Assembly: GCF_003150675.1 (NCBI RefSeq)
Contig: NZ_QGGB01000007.1
Location: 310,001 to 374,000, forward strand
Reading direction: 5' to 3'
Origin: Rhodohalobacter mucosus
GTDB lineage: Bacteria > Bacteroidota > Rhodothermia > Balneolales > Balneolaceae
Length of the DNA stretch: 64,000 bases
Below the pieces are notes generated by a model. That model did not search any database, was not told the origin of the DNA, and was given only the letters and a program-made list of their open reading frames with translations. Of this stretch, positions 1 to 9,267 are shown one piece after another. The translations under genes and the position numbers were made by a program. Each line of letters begins with the position of its first letter. The first letter of the stretch is position 1.

Positions 1-101
1 ATTAAGACGGTTAGCGAATTCAATGAGTGAAAACAGCAATCCGGTTTTAATGAGACTGGAATTTAAATAGAATTCCCGGTTCAATTCATGTCAGAGAAAT
101 T

Positions 102-1583
102 TCACTGAGCAGATAGCGCCATCACACTCCTGTACCGGTTGTACCTGGAAATCACCCGGTCTACATATTGTACGGTTTCCCTGCCGCGGACGTATCCGTG
201 CTCGGCGCGTTCGAAATGCCGTCTTTCCATCAGCATCAACAGGGCATTGGCCGTGGACGGCCAGTCGTTGGGATTGCGGTTTTGCTCCATCACCAGCCGG
301 CGGGCATCCACCAAGTGGCCGATGCCTGCATTGTAGGTGGCCAGCGCAAATTTCACCTGGTCCAGGCTGTCGAGGTAGGCGTAGTGGTTCAGGTGGCTCT
401 TCAGAATGGCCGCTCCCTCACGGATATTGGTTTCCGGGTCGTACAGTGTGGGGTAGTCATTTTCAGAGTAACGGGGAAGGATCTGCATCAGTCCCACGGC
501 GCCCGCAAAGCTTTTGGAACCCGGGTTAAAAGAAGACTCCTGTGCAATCACAGCCGTGAGCAGCAGCGGATCGATACCGATGGAGTCGGCTGCCGACTGT
601 ACAAGACCGGAGTACGGAGAAAAAAGCATGCCTCTCTCTATAGCTGCAGTCGTCGTGTCATAGTAGGCGGAGAGCTGCGGGCTCTCCTCAAAGTAGTGCC
701 TCTTCAGAATATTCAGAAATGCGGAACTGTATCCCGCCTCTCCGGTGTCGGAAATCCGAAAATGTTTCTGCAGATAACGGCTCAGTTCCTGTTCAAGTTC
801 CGGTGCATTCGGCCGGACCGCCCACGCGATAGAGTCACTTTCTGCAATCACAGGGCCCCTGGACAGACCCGGATGAAGCCCGGCTGCTTTTTGGAAGGAG
901 TAGCTGTTTGAAACGGCAGCCAGTGCGCGTCCGTCGGCCAGCATGCGGTAGATCATATCCTGGTCTGCATTGCCGGAAAGGGGATCCAGATTCAGGCTGA
1001 TTCCGTTTCCCCGGATCTTTTCCAGATGGTAAGCGGCATCGCTGCCGGACAGCACGGTAATTGGAATGCCTTCTTCAGCCAGTGCAGCCAGAGAATCCGG
1101 TTGCTCCTCCAGGTGCGGAGAGTAGACCAGAAAGCGGTCGGTCAGAAGATACGGGTGTGTGAAAATTGCACCGTTGGTCCGGTGCGGAGAAGCGGCCAGT
1201 CCCATGGCAATCACGTCACCCTGTCCGCTCTTGAGAATAGTTATGGGGTCATCATCCTGACTCATAATCTCAACTTCAAGCAGCAAATTGTGTTCGCGAG
1301 CAAAGGCGTGAAGCAGTTCAAATTCGAAGCCCGCGTCCATTCCCCGGTTGAGAAAGTAGGTATCCGGGCCGTAGCGGGTAATCATACGCAGCACACCGCT
1401 ATTGGAGATCTCCGGAAAGTCGCGCTGAACGGTAGCAGCCGGCATGGCTTTTTCGGCCTGCATCTGCTCTATAAATTGATCGACGTCCTCGAAAGTGATG
1501 CAGGAGGGGAATATCAGTGCGCAAAAGCAGACCGCCATTGCTGCAGGAAGACCCGTTCTGACATTGAAAGGGGGTGTTTTCAT
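102..1583 (-). CDS. mltF: MltF-like membrane-bound lytic murein transglycosylase (lipoprotein)
   Basis: A 493-residue protein that should cleave the glycan strands of peptidoglycan from the periplasmic side of the membrane. It starts with a lipoprotein signal (lipobox FPSC, Cys28). A solute-binding-protein-3-like domain follows at about residues 60-290. The C-terminal SLT domain contains AVIAQESSFNP, with catalytic Glu349, then GAVGLMQILP. This order (SBP3 then SLT) and the length match MltF. The SBP domain is known to regulate the catalytic domain by muropeptide binding in studied MltF proteins; that role is assumed here. The gene stands alone, with repeat-rich DNA upstream. The assignment is firm at family level. 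Confidence 0.92.
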   Translation of the reverse strand: MKTPPFNVRTGLPAAMAVCFCALIFPSCITFEDVDQFIEQMQAEKAMPAATVQRDFPEISNSGVLRMITRYGPDTYFLNRGMDAGFEFELLHAFAREHNLLLEVEIMSQDDDPITILKSGQGDVIAMGLAASPHRTNGAIFTHPYLLTDRFLVYSPHLEEQPDSLAALAEEGIPITVLSGSDAAYHLEKIRGNGISLNLDPLSGNADQDMIYRMLADGRALAAVSNSYSFQKAAGLHPGLSRGPVIAESDSIAWAVRPNAPELEQELSRYLQKHFRISDTGEAGYSSAFLNILKRHYFEESPQLSAYYDTTTAAIERGMLFSPYSGLVQSAADSIGIDPLLLTAVIAQESSFNPGSKSFAGAVGLMQILPRYSENDYPTLYDPETNIREGAAILKSHLNHYAYLDSLDQVKFALATYNAGIGHLVDARRLVMEQNRNPNDWPSTANALLMLMERRHFERAEHGYVRGRETVQYVDRVISRYNRYRSVMALSAQ

Positions 1584-1659
1584 CAGATTCCGCTATTTAT
1601 GAGAACATTCCGGTACGAAAATGACCGGTTCAGGCTAAAAGGAAGTGGGCGGATGGGGT

Positions 1660-1757
1660 TTGTGACAGGATTTAATGTTTGTAAAGTGTTTTTTAGCTAT
1701 CAGCTATCAGCTATCAGCTATCAGCTGTCAGTGGTCAGTTGTTGGTTGTTTGTGGTT
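1660..1757. repeat. Dispersed repeat, copy 1, with CAGCTAT heptamer array
   Basis: The segment begins TTGTGACAGGATTTAAT, continues through AAAGTGTTT and contains about five CAGCTAT heptamers at 1695-1731, ending in a degenerate TCAGT/TTGGT tail. The same order of elements recurs at 14031-14132, so this is a dispersed repeat and not only a local slippage array. It lies just upstream of the mltF-like gene. No coding role is visible. Confidence 0.8.
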
Positions 1758-1790
1758 TTGAGAATTGGATAGAGATAAGAAATTTATTTT

Positions 1791-1820
1791 TGGTGCTTGG
1801 TGCTTGGTGCTTGGTGCTTG
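1791..1820. repeat. Heptamer array (TTGGTGC, about 4 copies)
   Basis: Four consecutive copies of a TTGGTGC heptamer lie in the gap between two minus-strand genes. It is one of at least five different 7-nt tandem arrays in this window, all intergenic. Confidence 0.75.
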
Positions 1821-1850
1821 CAATCTATACGCAATAAAATTTACCTTCAA

Positions 1851-1927
1851 GACTCAAGACTCAAGACTCAAGACTCAAGACTCAAGACTCAAGACTCAAG
1901 ACTCAAGACTCAAGACTCAAGACTCAA
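1851..1927. repeat. Heptamer array (GACTCAA, 11 perfect copies)
   Basis: Eleven perfect tandem copies of GACTCAA (77 nt). The array ends one base before the stop codon of the minus-strand lipoprotein gene at 1929, so it forms that gene's immediate 3' trailer. Seven-base units would shift the frame if they expanded into coding sequence, yet none lies inside a gene. Perfect copies suggest recent slippage or turnover. Together with 1660-1820 this accounts for the whole 345-base gap. Confidence 0.95.
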
Positions 1928-1928
1928 G

Positions 1929-2303
1929 TCACTCTTCCAAACCGGTCGAGTCGGGCTCCAAATCCGTTAATATCCGCTTATCGGCAAATATCTGAACCAC
2001 CCCGTTTTTTCCTTTTTCACCATAGGCCTCAATCGCGGCTTCTTTATGCAGGATAACAATCGAGTCGATATAAGCCGGTTTCATGCGTTGAAGCGGGGAT
2101 TCGGTGATAATCTCTCCGTTGATAACCCATAATGGCTGGCTCTCGTAGTTGATTCCGGGGCTGCGCTTGTCAAGTGTAACGGTGAAACCCTCCAATTGTT
2201 CACCCGAAATACTGGTGACATCGGAGCAGGAGGGAAGTACCAGGAGGGAACCGAGGATGATAATCAGGTTAGATATTGCGATTGGTGCAGAATGATTTAA
2301 CAT
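1929..2303 (-). CDS. Small lipoprotein with TonB-receptor plug-like domain
   Basis: A 124-residue protein with a lipoprotein signal (lipobox LPSC, Cys27). The mature part resembles the plug-domain core seen in TonB-dependent receptors and in BlaR-type plug proteins: LWVINGEII, then IDSIVILHKEAAIEAYGEKG and NGVVQIFADK. No beta-barrel follows, so it is not a receptor. The function is unknown; it may be an envelope protein using the plug fold for protein contact. The stop codon directly abuts an 11-copy heptamer array. Confidence 0.7.
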   Translation of the reverse strand: MLNHSAPIAISNLIIILGSLLVLPSCSDVTSISGEQLEGFTVTLDKRSPGINYESQPLWVINGEIITESPLQRMKPAYIDSIVILHKEAAIEAYGEKGKNGVVQIFADKRILTDLEPDSTGLEE

Positions 2304-2430
2304 CAGTTCAGGTATATTGTGATTGAATTACGCCCTTATAATTCAGGAGTTGCCAAACAGATTCGGTAATTACAACAAGGTATGCAACTGATAATGCTTG
2401 CTGTGCCCGGAATCCATCTGACTTACCGTA

Positions 2431-3465
2431 TTAGTGATGATGAACTCTCTCGCCATAACGGACGTGCTCCGACAAGTTGACTGAAAACCTTTTTCGGTAA
2501 TCCGAGGGGTTCAGTCCGGTGATTCGCCTGAACAGCTTGCGGAAGAAACCGATATCTTCGTAGCCGACTTCAAGGCATACCTGCCGAACGGATTTCAGGT
2601 CATTTTCAAGCAGGTGCCTGGCCGCGTTGATACGAACTCTCTGTACATAGACGATGGGTGTTACCCCGGTAGCCTTTTTGAACCGGCGCATAAAGGTGCG
2701 TGGACTCATACAGGCTCTTTCAGCGAGCTTGTTAACGGTGATTGGCCGGCTGAAATGTTTGAACAGCCACTCCTGCAGGCTTCGGATTTGCTTGTCATCA
2801 TGATGAATCTTCGGTGTTTCCGGTGAGTAACCGGCTTGCCATACCCTCGGGGTTCTCACAAGCAGCGCTTTAGCGGTCTTCATTGCCGACTGATGACCGC
2901 AATATTTTTCAATCAGGTAGAGACATAAATCTACCCCGCTGTATACGCCGCCGCTGCAGAAAACCCCATCAGATTCCGTGACATATCGCTCTGGCTGCCA
3001 GTCAACCTCCGGATACCGTTCCCTGCAGTCATCCGAAAGTGCCCAGTGGGTGGTGGCAGGTCGGCCGTCCAGTATCCCTGCCTCTGCAAGCTGCACAACG
3101 CCCGAACAGATGCCTGCGATTGCAGTGCCATGATCATAGGCCCTGCGCAGGAAGGAGGGAAGACCTTGATTTCGCCTGCATTCAACGTCCAGGTCTCCTC
3201 CTCCCGCGGAAACCACCAACAGGTCGGCCGCCTGAATTTCATCAATGGAACCATCCGGATAAAGCGAAAGTGCCGACAGGGTTTGAACTCTTTTGCCGCT
3301 CAGGGATGCTGTTTTTACATCAAACATTCGTTCACCTTCCAATCCCTGAAGAGTTTGATAAAGGTATCCCGCGCTGCCCAGTATCTCTACCGGCGTTACA
3401 GCCGTGGATGGCGTTCCTCCTTCAAGAAAAATAACGGTGACATCAATCGTTTCCATAGATGGCAA
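2431..3465 (-). CDS. GlxA/FtrA-type AraC family transcriptional regulator
   Basis: A 344-residue regulator. The N-terminal half (about 5-190) has a DJ-1/PfpI class I glutamine-amidotransferase-like fold with the nucleophile-elbow pattern GICSGVVQLAEAG. The C-terminal half (about 225-330) is an AraC double helix-turn-helix: ITVNKLAERACMSPRTFMRR and then VGYEDIGFFRKLFRR. A GGGGGA purine tract about 12 bases upstream supports the start at 3465. A DUF4242 gene is divergently transcribed 116 bases away and is a plausible target. The ligand is unknown. Confidence 0.88.
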   Translation of the reverse strand: MPSMETIDVTVIFLEGGTPSTAVTPVEILGSAGYLYQTLQGLEGERMFDVKTASLSGKRVQTLSALSLYPDGSIDEIQAADLLVVSAGGGDLDVECRRNQGLPSFLRRAYDHGTAIAGICSGVVQLAEAGILDGRPATTHWALSDDCRERYPEVDWQPERYVTESDGVFCSGGVYSGVDLCLYLIEKYCGHQSAMKTAKALLVRTPRVWQAGYSPETPKIHHDDKQIRSLQEWLFKHFSRPITVNKLAERACMSPRTFMRRFKKATGVTPIVYVQRVRINAARHLLENDLKSVRQVCLEVGYEDIGFFRKLFRRITGLNPSDYRKRFSVNLSEHVRYGERVHHH

Positions 3466-3581
3466 GATTCCCCCGTTCCTCTGTCGCTATAGCCTCTTCA
3501 AAAAATGTCGATATGAAGTCATATTCATACCGTGCACTTGACGCAAACATTAGAAATAATAATAAAACAAAAGGTTAGGTT

Positions 3582-3857
3582 ATGCCAAAATATGTCATTA
3601 AACGGTCCATACCGGGTATAGGCAAGATGTCTGATGATGAGCAGAGAAAAGTTGCAGAACAGTCAAACCGCGTACTGAACAGTCTTGGACCCGATATCCA
3701 GTGGCTGCACAGTTATGTGAGGGAAGAAGGCACGCACTGTGTCTATATCGCCAAAAACGAAGAGATCATACATAAACACGCCGAAATCAGCGGGGCCTCC
3801 GTGTTGGAAATTACCAGGGTGGAGACGATCATCGACCCCACTACCGCAGAAGGTTAG
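3582..3857 (+). CDS. DUF4242 family protein
   Basis: A 91-residue cytosolic protein matching the DUF4242 pattern: a start of MPKYVIKRSIPG, a middle of IQWLHSYVREEGTHCVYIA, and an end of HAEISGASVLEITRVETIID. Some relatives bind nickel, but no function can be claimed here. It is divergent from the AraC-type regulator at 2431-3465, and the shared 116-base intergenic region could hold its operator. Confidence 0.85.
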   Translation: MPKYVIKRSIPGIGKMSDDEQRKVAEQSNRVLNSLGPDIQWLHSYVREEGTHCVYIAKNEEIIHKHAEISGASVLEITRVETIIDPTTAEG

Positions 3858-3884
3858 GAAAACATTGTTTCAAAGGCTGATATT

Positions 3885-4436
3885 TTATCTGCCCAACCGG
3901 ATTCCGACTCTTACGGCCGGAGCACCCGATATGTTCGAACGTGACTGTATTCGGGCAAAAAAAGCATTGAGTCCCACGTTCAGTTGCAAAACGTCTGAGA
4001 ACTTGTAGCGGATACCCATTTCAGGCCTGAACCCGATTAAAAAACCACCGGTAATGGCTGTACCGAATTCGGCCTCTGTGTAGTTTGTTGAACCCAGACC
4101 TACCGTTCCTCCGCCAAACCATGAAAGTTGATTAGAGAACTGAGAACTGTATTGCAGCCTTGGACCCGCATACCATAATGAAGAAACACTCTCCTCAAAA
4201 TTGGCCGAGGATCTGTTGACACTGTTGACTAAAAAGTGAGCGGCTGCGCCGTACGAAAACCCTCCTGCAAGCTGTCTTCCGGCCTCAACCCCGATGAAGC
4301 TTGCGTTACCGCCAAACATTCGGGTTAGCTGGTATTCCGGCTCAAAGTAATTGTAGGAGGATGACTGGCTCAGGGCGTAATCCGGCATGCAAACTGCAAG
4401 AATGAATGCGAAACATGAAACAATGAGTGTTTTCAA
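3885..4436 (-). CDS. Outer-membrane beta-barrel-like protein
   Basis: A 183-residue protein with a signal peptide (hydrophobic stretch ending near ALSQS). Alternating polar and aromatic strands follow, such as FSYGAAAHFLVN, PRLQYSSQFSN and LQLNVGLNAFF, and the C-terminus is GIRLGR. This is the composition of small OmpA/OmpX-like barrels. It converges on the DUF4242 gene with a 27-base gap. No specific function is recognised. Confidence 0.7.
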   Translation of the reverse strand: MKTLIVSCFAFILAVCMPDYALSQSSSYNYFEPEYQLTRMFGGNASFIGVEAGRQLAGGFSYGAAAHFLVNSVNRSSANFEESVSSLWYAGPRLQYSSQFSNQLSWFGGGTVGLGSTNYTEAEFGTAITGGFLIGFRPEMGIRYKFSDVLQLNVGLNAFFARIQSRSNISGAPAVRVGIRLGR

Positions 4437-4571
4437 ACCTGATTACAATAATCTTTTCTTAGGACCCGCTTTTATTACCATTCCACAGGAAACCCTGTTT
4501 TTTAATGCGTTACATAGTAACTCAAATCCAGGTGACAGGCAAAAAAGTGCATATCTTGGCCTTTTCAACGG

Positions 4572-7500
4572 TTAATCTGCCTCCACCGGCAATTGCAGCG
4601 TATTGTCACGTCGTACCGGATCGGGACGGGTTCCGTAGGGATCGATCGAAGCGTAGCGGGGCAGTGAGTTCACCTTCAGCGTAATCTGCTGACTGCCGGA
4701 CCGGATCTCCAACGGATTGAGCCAGAGAATTTGATCACCTGACGCTCTGGAAGGGTGTTCGCTGAACAGCGCGATCGGTACGGGTTCATTCATTGAACCC
4801 GGCGACTCCACTCCGTCAACCGATTCCAGTTTTTCCGCTTCGATAGTGAGGGTGATGTCATAGGAACCGTCCGGGAGGCGATCATACTCTGCTCCTGTCA
4901 CCGATAAATCATAGGTTATAATCTTTTTGAACCAATCGTCGATCAGACTGTGATTCTCTTCCGGAGTGACCCGGTATAGTTCATCCAGAAAATCGGGAGC
5001 AGTGACGGTGGGATCGGTTTCGTCTTTATGACGTTCGACCAGCGTTCTGAGCACCCCGTTAAGTCTGGTTTCGCCAATCAGCTCTTTCAGAGCCATCATC
5101 ACAAAATAGCTTTTGCCGTACAGCATGTAGCCCTCGCCCTGTTCCAGGTAGAGCGGTTGCTCCGGTGTGGATGCGTATGATCTGCCGGTGAAATAGCGAT
5201 GGCCTGCCGATTCACCCAGCTGATAAAGAGACGGCATGCCGTAATGTTTTTCCATTACGACGCCTTCGGTGTATTTGGCGAATCCTTCCACGAAAATGGA
5301 TCCACCGCTGATATTCTGGGTTGCCAGCAAATGACCCCACCATTGATGTGCCACCTCATGTATTGTGCGTTTCGCCACCAGACTGAACGCCTCCGGATCC
5401 CGTTCGTCTACCAGATAAAGGCGGTCTTCGGTCATGCTGATGGTACCCGCGGGAGCATACCCGCCGAACCGCCAAACCGAGGGCACCTGCACGATGCGAA
5501 GATGATCATGCCGGTACTCTCCAAACTCCCGAAGGGCATAGTCAAGAGTGTGACGTGCACTCTCACTGATGGTACACATATTGTAGTCATGCCCGGGGTG
5601 GGTGTAGTATTCCATTCGGATGCCCCCATAGAATTCCATATCCACGTCATAGGCTGCCGATTGGTAGGTGATGGCGGGCATGACCGGAACGTCAGCCTTG
5701 TACCTGTAATAATTTCTACCGTTCTCGGTCCACTCCTCTTCCAGGCTGCCGACAGAGATGCCGCGCTGCGAAGCGGGAACGGAGAGTGTTGTCTCAAACT
5801 GTACCCGGCCGAACCCGGATTCAGGAACGTCAAAGTCGGCATCAGAAGGGATCTCCTCGATGCGATCAGGCAGGCCGCGTTTGCGGCGCTCGGATCTGTC
5901 CCTGATCTCCCGGCTGTCGGCGTAACCCAGGAATGGACTGAAATCGGCCAAATGCACCAGGCTTCCGTTATCTACAAGGTCATGTCCGGAAAAAAGGCCC
6001 AGGTGTGTACCGTCGGCGGTATAGCTGAATGCAACGGTATCGCCGGGCATGACAGGCGAGTGAAATTCGTATTCAAAAGTTCCGAGAGCGGCGTCCTGTC
6101 CGGTGAGAGCAGCGCCTTCGAGCCGGACATCCGAAGTCGGCTTTTTCTCTGTGATGAGCACGCGTTCAACCGGCATTTCACTCTTGTTGATGAGGAGATA
6201 CCGGGCATCCACCCGATAGCTTCGGTCAACAGGATAAAGATCCATATCGGTTGTGATCGATACAGGAAAGAGCTGCCCCAACGATTCATACGGCTTGTAC
6301 TTTTTTTCGTACTCTGCAAGCAGGTCAAGTCGTTTGGCGGTTGACAGGTAATCCACCTCAATATTTGTTTTGTAGAGGATCATCGAGGATGTGCCAAGAA
6401 AGGCCAAAATCAGCACAATCAGGATGATTGCGTGTTGGGCCGGCCAGCCGGTTACAATCTGTCTGACGCGATCCATGAATCGTTCCTCCACACCCCGGCG
6501 CCATCCGCGGAAGGCAAGAAGTGACAGGATGCAGCCCAATATCATCCAGTGTCCGGAAAGCAGATAAAATGCGTAAGCATTGTTATCAACTCCCGTCATG
6601 CCGGAGAAGGTGACATCGGGCATGGCTCCGATTCTCAAGAGAGGATGTTCAATCCCCAGGGTTCCGGACAGATTTGTGCCAAATGCAGCGGCCAGAAGTC
6701 CCGTGACGGCTATGGCCAGGTATTTGTTCGGCAAGAGAGATTGTAAGAACAGTGCGAGCAGGATATAGAAAAGAAGAGGGACCCCCTGGAAATAATAGAG
6801 GGCAAGATAGACGCCCGTATGGATCTGCGGGGCACCCAGCACCAATTGGAAAGCAATGGCAATCACGATCTCAAGGGTAATAAGGAGTATCGGAATGCAG
6901 ATGAGTACAGATACCTTCGACAGAAAGAAACCGGTGTTTGAGAAAGGGGTGGCATCCAGAATTTGGTGCATGTTAATGTTCCGTTCTTTCCACACCCACT
7001 CGCCGCTGAAAAAGATGATCAGCAGAAAGCCGAACAGGAATATGGCCATATTGTTCAGATCGGCCAGTACGGAAGTTAGCGGGTACAGGCTTTCAGAGTA
7101 GCTGCCGCCTTCCACCAGTGTGGAGTAAAATTCAGACCCCATTACAAATGCGGTACAGGCCAGTATTATCTGAAAGGGCAGACTTTTCAGCAGCTGTTTT
7201 ACTCCCAGTCTGCTTTGTGCAAAAAAGCCTGCCCAAAGGGCCCTTTTTGTTTTTAAAACAACGCTCCGCGGTTCATAGGTACTTTTCGATGCCGGAGCGT
7301 CGTCGGCTAAAGCTGAAGTTTTCTGATTTCTCTCCTGAAGGGTGCGAAATGAGAAGAGACGGTAGGTGATTCCGAGCAGGACAAATGAAATTGAAATCCA
7401 GAGGGTGCGGTTAAGCAGGAAGTACCCCTCCATGGAAACCCATACCGAGTTTTTTTGGACAGGGGTGAGGTACCGGCTCTGTTCCATAAAAGCGGATATG

Positions 7501-8150
7501 CCAAAAGGATCTCCCAGTGCTGCAGCCGTCAGGTCTTTGGAATGTGCAGGAGCGGAACCGGCCAGTATGGGTGATTCAAAATAGAACGAGCAGACAAAAT
7601 AGAGCACATACACGAGCACGGCCGATGCATAGATCGCCATCCGGTTTTTGGAGAGCAGGCCCACAGAAAAGATCAGGACGGTGCAGATAAATACATTCGG
7701 CACCACAAAAACCAGCCAGTTCCAGGCATAGAGCATCCCGCTGAAAGGGGCCATCCGGCCGGGATCATGATCGAAAAGGTGGGCTCCCGTCATCATTCCG
7801 AGCACGAGCGGACTCACGGCAATCAGGCTGAAGAGAAAGCCCCCGGAAAACCTGCTGATGAAAAAGTGATGCTTGCGAATTCCGGAACTGAATACAATCT
7901 CCTCAAACGTGTGGGTGCGGTCGCGCAGTACACCGCTGATTACAAAAAACATGATGGCGAATACAGCCCCCAGTGTAAAAATGGAGGTATAGTAACTGAT
8001 TTGGTACGGTGCGTTGTAGTTGATCAGGTCCGGTGCAAACCCCTGTCCGCCTATTTGAAGCCCCGTGACAAAGAAAAGCAGAATGGCTGCAAACAGCGCC
8101 CACTGTTTTCTTTGATAGAGCCATTCGAATGAGAATAACGAGATAATCAT
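4572..8150 (-). CDS. ABC transporter permease fused to M1 family aminopeptidase
   Basis: A 1192-residue fusion. The first ~580 residues hold two blocks of about six membrane segments each, in the ABC-2 style. A loop carries the conserved GEWVWKERN-type motif (about 385-395). After a final membrane segment near residue 580, the periplasmic part carries an M1 gluzincin domain with HEVAHQWWGH (zinc ligands His931 and His935, Glu932 catalytic) and the downstream FVEGFAKY glutamate (Glu955), spaced one residue wider than the textbook HExxH-x18-E. The start overlaps the stop of the ATPase gene by four bases, so the two are translationally coupled. A role in exporting and processing peptides is inferred. 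Confidence 0.88.
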   Translation of the reverse strand: MIISLFSFEWLYQRKQWALFAAILLFFVTGLQIGGQGFAPDLINYNAPYQISYYTSIFTLGAVFAIMFFVISGVLRDRTHTFEEIVFSSGIRKHHFFISRFSGGFLFSLIAVSPLVLGMMTGAHLFDHDPGRMAPFSGMLYAWNWLVFVVPNVFICTVLIFSVGLLSKNRMAIYASAVLVYVLYFVCSFYFESPILAGSAPAHSKDLTAAALGDPFGISAFMEQSRYLTPVQKNSVWVSMEGYFLLNRTLWISISFVLLGITYRLFSFRTLQERNQKTSALADDAPASKSTYEPRSVVLKTKRALWAGFFAQSRLGVKQLLKSLPFQIILACTAFVMGSEFYSTLVEGGSYSESLYPLTSVLADLNNMAIFLFGFLLIIFFSGEWVWKERNINMHQILDATPFSNTGFFLSKVSVLICIPILLITLEIVIAIAFQLVLGAPQIHTGVYLALYYFQGVPLLFYILLALFLQSLLPNKYLAIAVTGLLAAAFGTNLSGTLGIEHPLLRIGAMPDVTFSGMTGVDNNAYAFYLLSGHWMILGCILSLLAFRGWRRGVEERFMDRVRQIVTGWPAQHAIILIVLILAFLGTSSMILYKTNIEVDYLSTAKRLDLLAEYEKKYKPYESLGQLFPVSITTDMDLYPVDRSYRVDARYLLINKSEMPVERVLITEKKPTSDVRLEGAALTGQDAALGTFEYEFHSPVMPGDTVAFSYTADGTHLGLFSGHDLVDNGSLVHLADFSPFLGYADSREIRDRSERRKRGLPDRIEEIPSDADFDVPESGFGRVQFETTLSVPASQRGISVGSLEEEWTENGRNYYRYKADVPVMPAITYQSAAYDVDMEFYGGIRMEYYTHPGHDYNMCTISESARHTLDYALREFGEYRHDHLRIVQVPSVWRFGGYAPAGTISMTEDRLYLVDERDPEAFSLVAKRTIHEVAHQWWGHLLATQNISGGSIFVEGFAKYTEGVVMEKHYGMPSLYQLGESAGHRYFTGRSYASTPEQPLYLEQGEGYMLYGKSYFVMMALKELIGETRLNGVLRTLVERHKDETDPTVTAPDFLDELYRVTPEENHSLIDDWFKKIITYDLSVTGAEYDRLPDGSYDITLTIEAEKLESVDGVESPGSMNEPVPIALFSEHPSRASGDQILWLNPLEIRSGSQQITLKVNSLPRYASIDPYGTRPDPVRRDNTLQLPVEAD

Positions 8151-9049
8151 AGTACAGGATTTTCATTTGCGGGTTGCTTTGATGAGGTCACGGAGAAGTA
8201 GAAATCCTCAAGCGTGGGATCCACCTCCTTAAATCCGCCCCCGGGGGAGGATTCCGCCTTCACGTGAACCTGTTTCTTTCCGGCTACCAGCCGGGTGGAT
8301 ATCACATGATGCTCCCTGAGAAGGCGGGTCAGTTCATCGTTGGTTACGGTTTTGCTCCAGATCGTGCCTTTAAGCGTGCCAACCAGATCGGAAGGTGTGC
8401 CGTGTTCGATAATTCGTCCCCGGCTCATCACTGCCATTCGGGTGCAGAGATTATAGATGTCGGCCACGATGTGGGTGGAGAGGATCACGATCTGTTTCTC
8501 ACCGATGCTGCTGAGCAGGTTCAGAAACCTGTGCCGCTCTTCGGGATCAAGCCCGGCAGTGGGTTCATCCACAATGATGATCCGCGGCGACCCCAACAGG
8601 GCCTGCGCAATCCCGAAACGCCGGCGCATTCCGCCCGAAAAGGTGTGCACATGCTTTTTGCGGTGTTCCCACAGATTGGTCTGTTCCAGCAGGCTTTCCA
8701 CCTGCAGGCTCCGGGATGCTTTGTCCGTCAGCCCCTTCAGCACTCCGATGTGGTGTAGCAGTTCCTCGGCTGACACACCCGGATAGACCCCGAACTCCTG
8801 CGGCAGGTATCCCAGGCAGGAGCGTACGGAGTTGGGGTGTTTCCCAATATCGTCGCCGTTAAAGAAAATTCTGCCTGAAGTAGGTGTCTGCAGCGTGGCG
8901 ATGGTCCGCATCAGGGAGGATTTACCGGCCCCGTTCGCTCCCAGCAAGCCAAACATGCCATTCGACAGGGTGAGGCTGATGTCATCCAGAGCCTTCACGC
9001 CGTTGGAGTAGGTTTTGGAAATATTTTGAATCTGCAATGTATTTTTCAT
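8147..9049 (-). CDS. ABC transporter ATP-binding protein
   Basis: A 300-residue nucleotide-binding subunit partnering the permease-peptidase at 4572-8150. Walker A is GANGAGKS (residues 37-44), the signature is FSGGMRRRFG, Walker B is IIIVDEPTAGLDP, and the switch is the His in LSTHIV. I chose the ATG at 9049, where the standard MKNTLQIQNISKTY start lies, over an upstream start at 9088. The stop overlaps the permease start. The divergently placed sensor kinase/LytTR pair could control the operon. Confidence 0.9.
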   Translation of the reverse strand: MKNTLQIQNISKTYSNGVKALDDISLTLSNGMFGLLGANGAGKSSLMRTIATLQTPTSGRIFFNGDDIGKHPNSVRSCLGYLPQEFGVYPGVSAEELLHHIGVLKGLTDKASRSLQVESLLEQTNLWEHRKKHVHTFSGGMRRRFGIAQALLGSPRIIIVDEPTAGLDPEERHRFLNLLSSIGEKQIVILSTHIVADIYNLCTRMAVMSRGRIIEHGTPSDLVGTLKGTIWSKTVTNDELTRLLREHHVISTRLVAGKKQVHVKAESSPGGGFKEVDPTLEDFYFSVTSSKQPANENPVL

Positions 9050-9267
9050 GGCCCGGATTGATTGATTACTTGAAAGTTTTGACCCCAACTTACGCGGACG
9101 ATACCGGCTTGTTTAAGGAATTGGACGAACAACAGGTTTTTGAATGCAGATCAAGTCAAATCCATCATCAAGGCAAATGGTGCGGAAAATGGGCTGATCC
9201 AAAAGGAAAATGATACTGTTCGTCATTGAACCGGGAATGAGTGTGCGAATTCCTCTATTTTGAGGCC

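Noticed and set aside
1695-1927. CRISPR-like look of the short tandem arrays
   Set aside because: The units are 7 nt with no spacers, and no cas gene is present.
5199-6344. Plus-strand open frame of 381 codons
   Set aside because: It lies opposite the M1 peptidase part of the ABC fusion, which has intact motifs. The translated sequence resembles no family and is Cys/His-rich, as antisense frames are.
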